This document shows positions 59,401-64,000 of a stretch of 64,000 nt of DNA, piece after piece. A program made the position numbers and the translations under genes. Under the pieces are notes generated by a model. The model ran no database searches. It worked only from the letters and a program-made list of their open reading frames with translations, and was not told where the DNA came from. Numbering within the stretch: position 1 is the stretch's first letter; every line of letters begins with the position of its first letter. This stretch comes from Nilaparvata lugens (lineage: Eukaryota; Arthropoda; Insecta; Hemiptera; Delphacidae): assembly GCF_014356525.2 (NCBI RefSeq), contig NC_052507.1, forward strand, positions 56,392,347-56,456,346, in the 5' to 3' direction.

Positions 59401-60544
59401 CGTCACACCGACCAGCTGGTTTGGATTTGTTGCTGCGCTCCTTTACGTGGCCACTACCCTGTATTCTAGGTACATTGTGTGACATCTTAAAATTATCGAA
59501 ACCATAAAATAAAATAAATCTAAGTAATAGAAGATATTATTATTGTCAGATGCTAGAAAGAATATCAAACGTACTCTTACCTGATATCAATGAAGATTAT
59601 ACTCATCGACAGCTGTGACTGAGATAAGAGCACCGTTCTATACGGCATATTTTGGAAGAATTATTTATTGAAAATTATAATTTATTGCAAATAATTTGTA
59701 AATTGTTTATAGTCAACCATCAAATTTGGAGGTTACAACTTTTTTTATGTTAGTGAACAGCTGTTTTGAATGCAGTCAAGAAATTAGTCAAAATGATTTA
59801 TTTGTACTGCTGAACTTACGTTTCAAAACGATGATATAATTACTTCTAAAAACCAATAATTATTGTAATAGGGATAAGAGTTTCAAAATGGAAATATATT
59901 TATTATTGTTAAAATAATTTATTAATGGTAATATACAACATGTTAGATATTATAAAAGCGAGCATGGTCATGATACAAGCATTATCATTGATAAGAACTG
60001 TAATAATAGTTTTTTTGTTATTTATTAATGTAATAAGAATCTCTTGTATGAAATATTAATATTACATAATAATTATCATAGAATCAACCGCATGGACTGA
60101 TGTGAACAGTCTACAGAGATTGTAGGCCAATCATAGGTCAGAAAAATGACACCAAAAAGGGATGATATTCAAACATGATATTCTATTTTTGTTTTCAGCA
60201 ACTAGAAAAGGGCTTATCATATGCTGTAACATATTGTATGTTGAATAAGGAGAAATATGAAGAGAATTTAATTGCTAATAAAAGGCAGATAACTCAAGTT
60301 TATTTATTGTAAAGCGAGAACTATTCTCTTACTCATCTCTGACGTGATGTATACGTCATACTATTTCCACCAATAGCAAAATTCTATGCAAATTAAGTAA
60401 GACGGAACTGCTCATCAAGAGTTTTTCGAGAAGAGAGACTCTACTTTCCTTTCAACGCCTTCACTGTAAAGACCTTGTTCTAAAAGTTACCATTTTTCTA
60501 GTGAGATTCTTATTTGTTAAATTTATGTAATTTAAATGTTAGCC
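59401..60544 (+). mobile_element. Repeat B: ~1.1-kb unit with inverted-repeat edge on the left
   Basis: The left edge (59401-59477) reads CGTCACACCG, then CGTGGCCACTACC and TGTATTCTAGGTAC. This is the reverse complement of the right edge of repeat A. The body (59478-60544) is a diverged direct copy of 53470-54562. It ends where repeat A passes into its inverted edge (GTTAGCC against GTAAGCC). No open frame is meaningful. Confidence 0.75.
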
Positions 60545-60552
60545 TATATCTG

Positions 60553-62860
60553 AGGCAATATTATTCGTTATATTTGTAAAATTATTCTATCAATTGATTA
60601 CTTCCACGAATCTAATTTTTTATTATTCATTTTGTATTAGTGGAGGAAATTATTGATTTATAGAGAGAGTCTCCCATGTGCTGAAGATTGAAGTTGGGAC
60701 GAACCATCGAATCGAAATTAATTCAAAGAAACTACCATACCAAGAAGGATCACGTGAGTTTTCTTTTTATTTTTTGGAGCCCCACCCTACGCTTCGAAAA
60801 GTACAAAAATTACTTTGCTAAATAAACTGGCCACGTCGAAAGTGCTATTAAGATAAGTGTACTGAATTATAATTGTAAGCTTTGTGGTCGTTTAACTGTC
60901 CTTATCTGCCTGAACCACGACCCTGATTAAATTTCACATATTCTAATATTTTATAGTTGAATCATTGAAATCATTATCTTTTAGAATTTTTAAACTTTGT
61001 AAAAAGAACGTGCATGATAGCCCAGCATCATAGCACTAATTCAGATAAGCCTGTCAGCAGAAAATTATTCAAAACCTGTTATCAAATCTCGAAATTGTAC
61101 TGTTTATTAATTATTATTACTGCTCATTATATTTCAAATTTAATACTTCACTTCCCGAGTTCGATTATTTCTTTAGCCCTTCAGATTTTGTGTTTGGCAC
61201 GTTTGTACTTGTTAAGCACCAATCAAAAAACAATCATTGAAATAATTGATCCGAATTTGGTTGAAGGAACAGATCTAAGTGGAGATATTAAGTGGGGTCA
61301 GATCGAGATCATACGTTCTCTGTCCTTACCTGCTAATATCTCAGCTTCTATCTGTGCCCTTCATCGACTTAGGAATAAAAGTTCATACCACAGAGCAGAA
61401 ACAGTTACAGCGTAAAGAATCATACAATAGAGCCTGAAACTTGGAAAGATTCTGTCCGCGAAGTATCTTCCGAACGGCATTTGGTATATAAAACCTAGCC
61501 TAGACTGTCGGAATTTATTAGTGGCGCAATCCCGCAAATTATATGCACCAAGTTCCTTCCTTGCTCCACCTGTTTGATTTTGTGCACTGTCCACAAAACA
61601 GGTAATAATTCAAGGTCTCTGAATCTGGTGTCTAGCAATTGCTACACTACGACGCATACTTGCAAAGAACATTATTCTCATAGATATAGTCATTGAACAG
61701 ATCAAGGGTGTGCAGGAGTTTGTGCCTCCCGCGATTTGGACTATAAAATTAAATCTTATATTGAATCTCTCGGTCTGGTGTTCAGTAGAATTCATACACA
61801 TACTCATAAATTTGAGATTACAACACCGAGGGTTCAGTGTAGGATTTTATACCTGTGTGAGGCATTTAAATAAAAGCAACCCCACAATTGGTAAGCCAAT
61901 ACTCAAGGCGATATCATTTGTTACATTTCAAATTATTTTGTCAATTGATCGCTTCTGTAAATTTTAATTTTAATTGTTCATTATTTAATTGGTGAAGAAA
62001 ATAATAAATTTCAAAATCCCCCACGTGCTGAAAACCGATACAAGGAAGGATCACGTAAGTTATCTTTTTATTTTATGGGGCCCCATCCTTCGCTTCGAAA
62101 AAGTGCAGAAATTACAGCTACGTCTACAAGCGCTTTTTGTTGTAAGAATCTGCCTGAACCATGACCTTGATTGAGTCTCTAATATTGTAATATATTAATT
62201 GAATCATTCTAGAAATTTAATTTCTTCATAAGAATTTTTGTTAGGAGCCGATCAAAGACAATCGTTGAAATTATTTATCCAAATCTGGATAAAGGAACAT
62301 ATTTAAGTGGAAATATTGAGTGCGGTCAGATCGAGATCACATTTTCATTCTCTGTCCTTACCTTCTAATATATCAGCTTTTATGTGTGCCCAACTTCAAC
62401 TTAAGAGCAGATCTCCACACAGTAGAGCATAAAATTCCAGAAGATTATGCTCTCGAAATATTTCTGAACGGCATTTGTTCTATCGAACCTATCCTAGGTC
62501 TTCTAAATTTATCAGAGGCACAGTCTCGCAAATTATATGCATCGAGGTTTCTGATCGACCTGTTTGGTGTTATGTACCGTTTTCAACACAGGTAATAGTT
62601 TAAGGTCATCGAACCCAGTGTCTAATAATTGCTACACTGCCACCTGAGCTTTCAAAAGAATATCATTCTCATACAATCAGTCATTAGACAAATAAAGGGT
62701 GTGCGAGAGCTTATGCCTCCTGCGACTTGGACGATTGTTTTAAATCTTGTACTGACTCACTTGATCGGGCGTTTTTATAGTGTTCATTCATACACTTACA
62801 AATTTGAAGTTATAACACAGAGAACTCAGTATAAGATTTTTGATACGAGTGACGTCCCCA
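60553..62860 (+). repeat. Diverged tandem duplication, ~1.0-1.3-kb unit, origin unknown
   Basis: Unit 1 (about 60553-61890) and unit 2 (about 61891-62860) share many landmarks in the same order: AAGGATCACGT(G/A)AGTT, GCTTCGAAAA, CTGCCTGAACCA, ATTGAAATAATTGATCC/GTTGAAATTATTTATCC, GGTCAGATCGAGATCA, GCAAATTATATGCA, ACAGGTAATA and AAGGGTGTGC. Open frames of 133 (61014-61415), 85 (61710-61967), 91 (62320-62595) and 131 codons (62629-63024) give related peptides (GQIEI, QSRKLYA), but they are broken differently in each unit. I do not recognise the family. Possibilities are a decayed gene, viral insertion or mobile element. Confidence 0.65.
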
Positions 62861-62929
62861 TCAGGGGCATTACTCAAATATTATCGAAACACCCCCAAGA
62901 AGCGTTACAATATTATTTCCAAGCACCAA

Positions 62930-63365
62930 CCCCTTATTACCAACCCCAATTCTATTCCCGCGTGGTCAGATTTCTTAATCAATTCTTTTCTTATTCTTCT
63001 TTCCTTCGGTCAAGTTTCTTTTAATCTATTTCGAATTCATTCTCTGTATCTTTTCCCCTTTGAAATATATATTTTTCTCCTTCTACTTAAACATTTTTTC
63101 TTCCTTCTTTTCCTCTCATACGCCTTTCCTTCTTTCTACACTCCTTTAATATCTACTTCGTCCCCTTACCCATCATCCCCCGTTACTTTTAGATTCCCTC
63201 ATCCATCTCATCAATCATCATCAGCAATAATTCACTTTCTCCAATTAACATTTCTCTCAGTTTCTTACCTTTCATTCCAGTCCTCCGTCGTTCACTACAA
63301 TTACTCACCCTCATCACTCCCTTCCATCCCTCAGCACTCTGAAATCTTCAATTACAAACCGAGTA
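62930..63365 (+). repeat. Pyrimidine-rich tract
   Basis: C/T-rich + strand sequence adjoining the tandem duplication. The 181-codon open frame at 62840-63385 is mostly a translation of this tract and not a credible gene. Confidence 0.5.
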
Positions 63366-63439
63366 TAATGAAAGCAACAAATTGACCGCAAACAAGTTCA
63401 CAACTACTCACAGCCCAGAAAACGACGGCTCTAACGAAG

Positions 63440-63660
63440 ATTCTTGTCTCTTGTCATGATGATGATCATGACGATGTTGATGATGACAATTTTGATCAAG
63501 ATGACAATGATTGCTTTGTTGGTATGCGTGACAAAGAGAGAAATAGAGATTGTCTGACGAAAAACGGATTTCGAACCGCAAGCTGGGAGGCTGCAGTTGT
63601 GACTGAGGCTTTCAGCTGGCAAATAATGGAATGGAGGAGAATTCGGGGTTCAACAAGGGT
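63440..63660 (-). repeat. Possible SINE-like sequence with ATC-repeat tail (weak)
   Basis: On the minus strand, GCGGTTCGAAATCCG near 63570 matches an RNA polymerase III B-box (GGTTCGANNCC type). A stretch rich in ATC/GTC repeats follows (63455-63510). A convincing A-box and tRNA cloverleaf were not found, so this is only a candidate. Confidence 0.2.
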
Positions 63661-64000
63661 TAGAATGTCAAGGATAGAGCAGCCTCTCTGTCACTAGGAG
63701 GATTGTTTGGATGGTGGGATTAGGGAAGGCAGTAGAGGAGTAGGAGTGTGTAAATGAGGAGAAGAACTAAAAGAAGAGATGAGAAACGAAGTAATTGGAG
63801 GATAGAAGAAGGTGAAAAAGAAGGAGAAAGAGGAGAAGAATGTAAAAAGAAGAGAAAAAAATGAATAATAAACGGAAGGGGTGGATGAAGATCATGCAAG
63901 TAATTTGGAAGTAGGCCTAATTATTTTATTTATTCATTCTTTTATTCAAAATTCTTGTAGAGAGACGACGACGACGATTAATTTTATACATTGATACATG
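63661..64000. other. Purine-rich DNA to the window end
   Basis: A/G-rich on the + strand at 63690-63870, then AT-rich. A GTAGGCCTA word occurs near 63912 and an ACGACGACG run near 63965. No gene is seen. Confidence 0.35.

Noticed and set aside
53470..60544. Repeats A and B as the LTRs of one retrotransposon
   Set aside because: They start TG and have suitable spacing, but no primer-binding site follows A and no polypurine tract precedes B. The inner edges are inverted repeats instead.
1..64000. CRISPR arrays, tRNA and rRNA genes, bacterial operons
   Set aside because: No regularly spaced identical repeats, no convincing cloverleaf and no rRNA core sequences were seen. The tandem repeats present are too few or too diverged.

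Overview
This is 64 kb of AT-rich animal nuclear DNA with no operons, no bacterial signals and no complete host gene that I can recognise. The mix of Ty3/Gypsy, Jockey/CR1-type and older LINEs, foldback elements, hairpin MITEs and the recurrent palindrome TAGGCCTA suggests an insect. A hemipteran such as a planthopper is my best guess, inferred from repeat style and not proven. The window reads as intergenic or giant-intron DNA made largely of transposable elements in different states of decay.

Layout: 0.75-2.15 kb, a decayed LINE reverse transcriptase. 3.5 kb, a small foldback. 5.9-7.6 kb, the first copy of a 1.7-kb long-TIR DNA element with 3-bp target duplications. 10.94 kb, a 52-nt exon-like sequence. 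13.2-14.3 kb, a pyrimidine-rich tract. 15.9-16.6 kb, a 5'-truncated LINE tail. 17.8 kb, a foldback MITE. 19.8-21.2 kb, a 112-bp tandem duplication and a cluster of ~90-bp hairpin elements. 22.8-25.1 kb, a long purine-rich tract. 28.0-29.4 kb, a 1.4-kb near-palindrome. 31.0-31.5 kb, a hairpin and a small TIR element. 31.7-33.4 kb, the second 1.7-kb TIR element, with a different core. 37.0-37.8 kb, a pyrimidine tract. 39.04 kb, a second exon-like sequence resembling the first. 41.1-41.6 kb, four hairpin elements in a row. 43-44.6 kb, a purine tract with a 102-bp tandem duplication. 44.6-45.1 kb, a candidate LTR of a second LTR element. 45.3-49.1 kb (minus), an uninterrupted 1280-residue Gag-Pol of a mag-like Ty3/Gypsy element, with primer-binding site and 5' LTR candidate but no visible 3' LTR. 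53.5-60.5 kb, two diverged 1.1-kb direct repeats with inverted repeats on their facing edges, enclosing a nearly intact LINE (55.8-59.26 kb). 60.6-62.9 kb, a diverged tandem duplication of unknown origin.

The recognisable coding capacity is that of retroelements: the Gypsy Gag-Pol and the LINE endonuclease/reverse transcriptase. The DNA elements seen are non-autonomous. The only hints of a host gene are the two exon-like sequences at 10.94 and 39.04 kb. They share similarity only between their splice-site consensus borders, and could belong to a + strand gene with very long introns.
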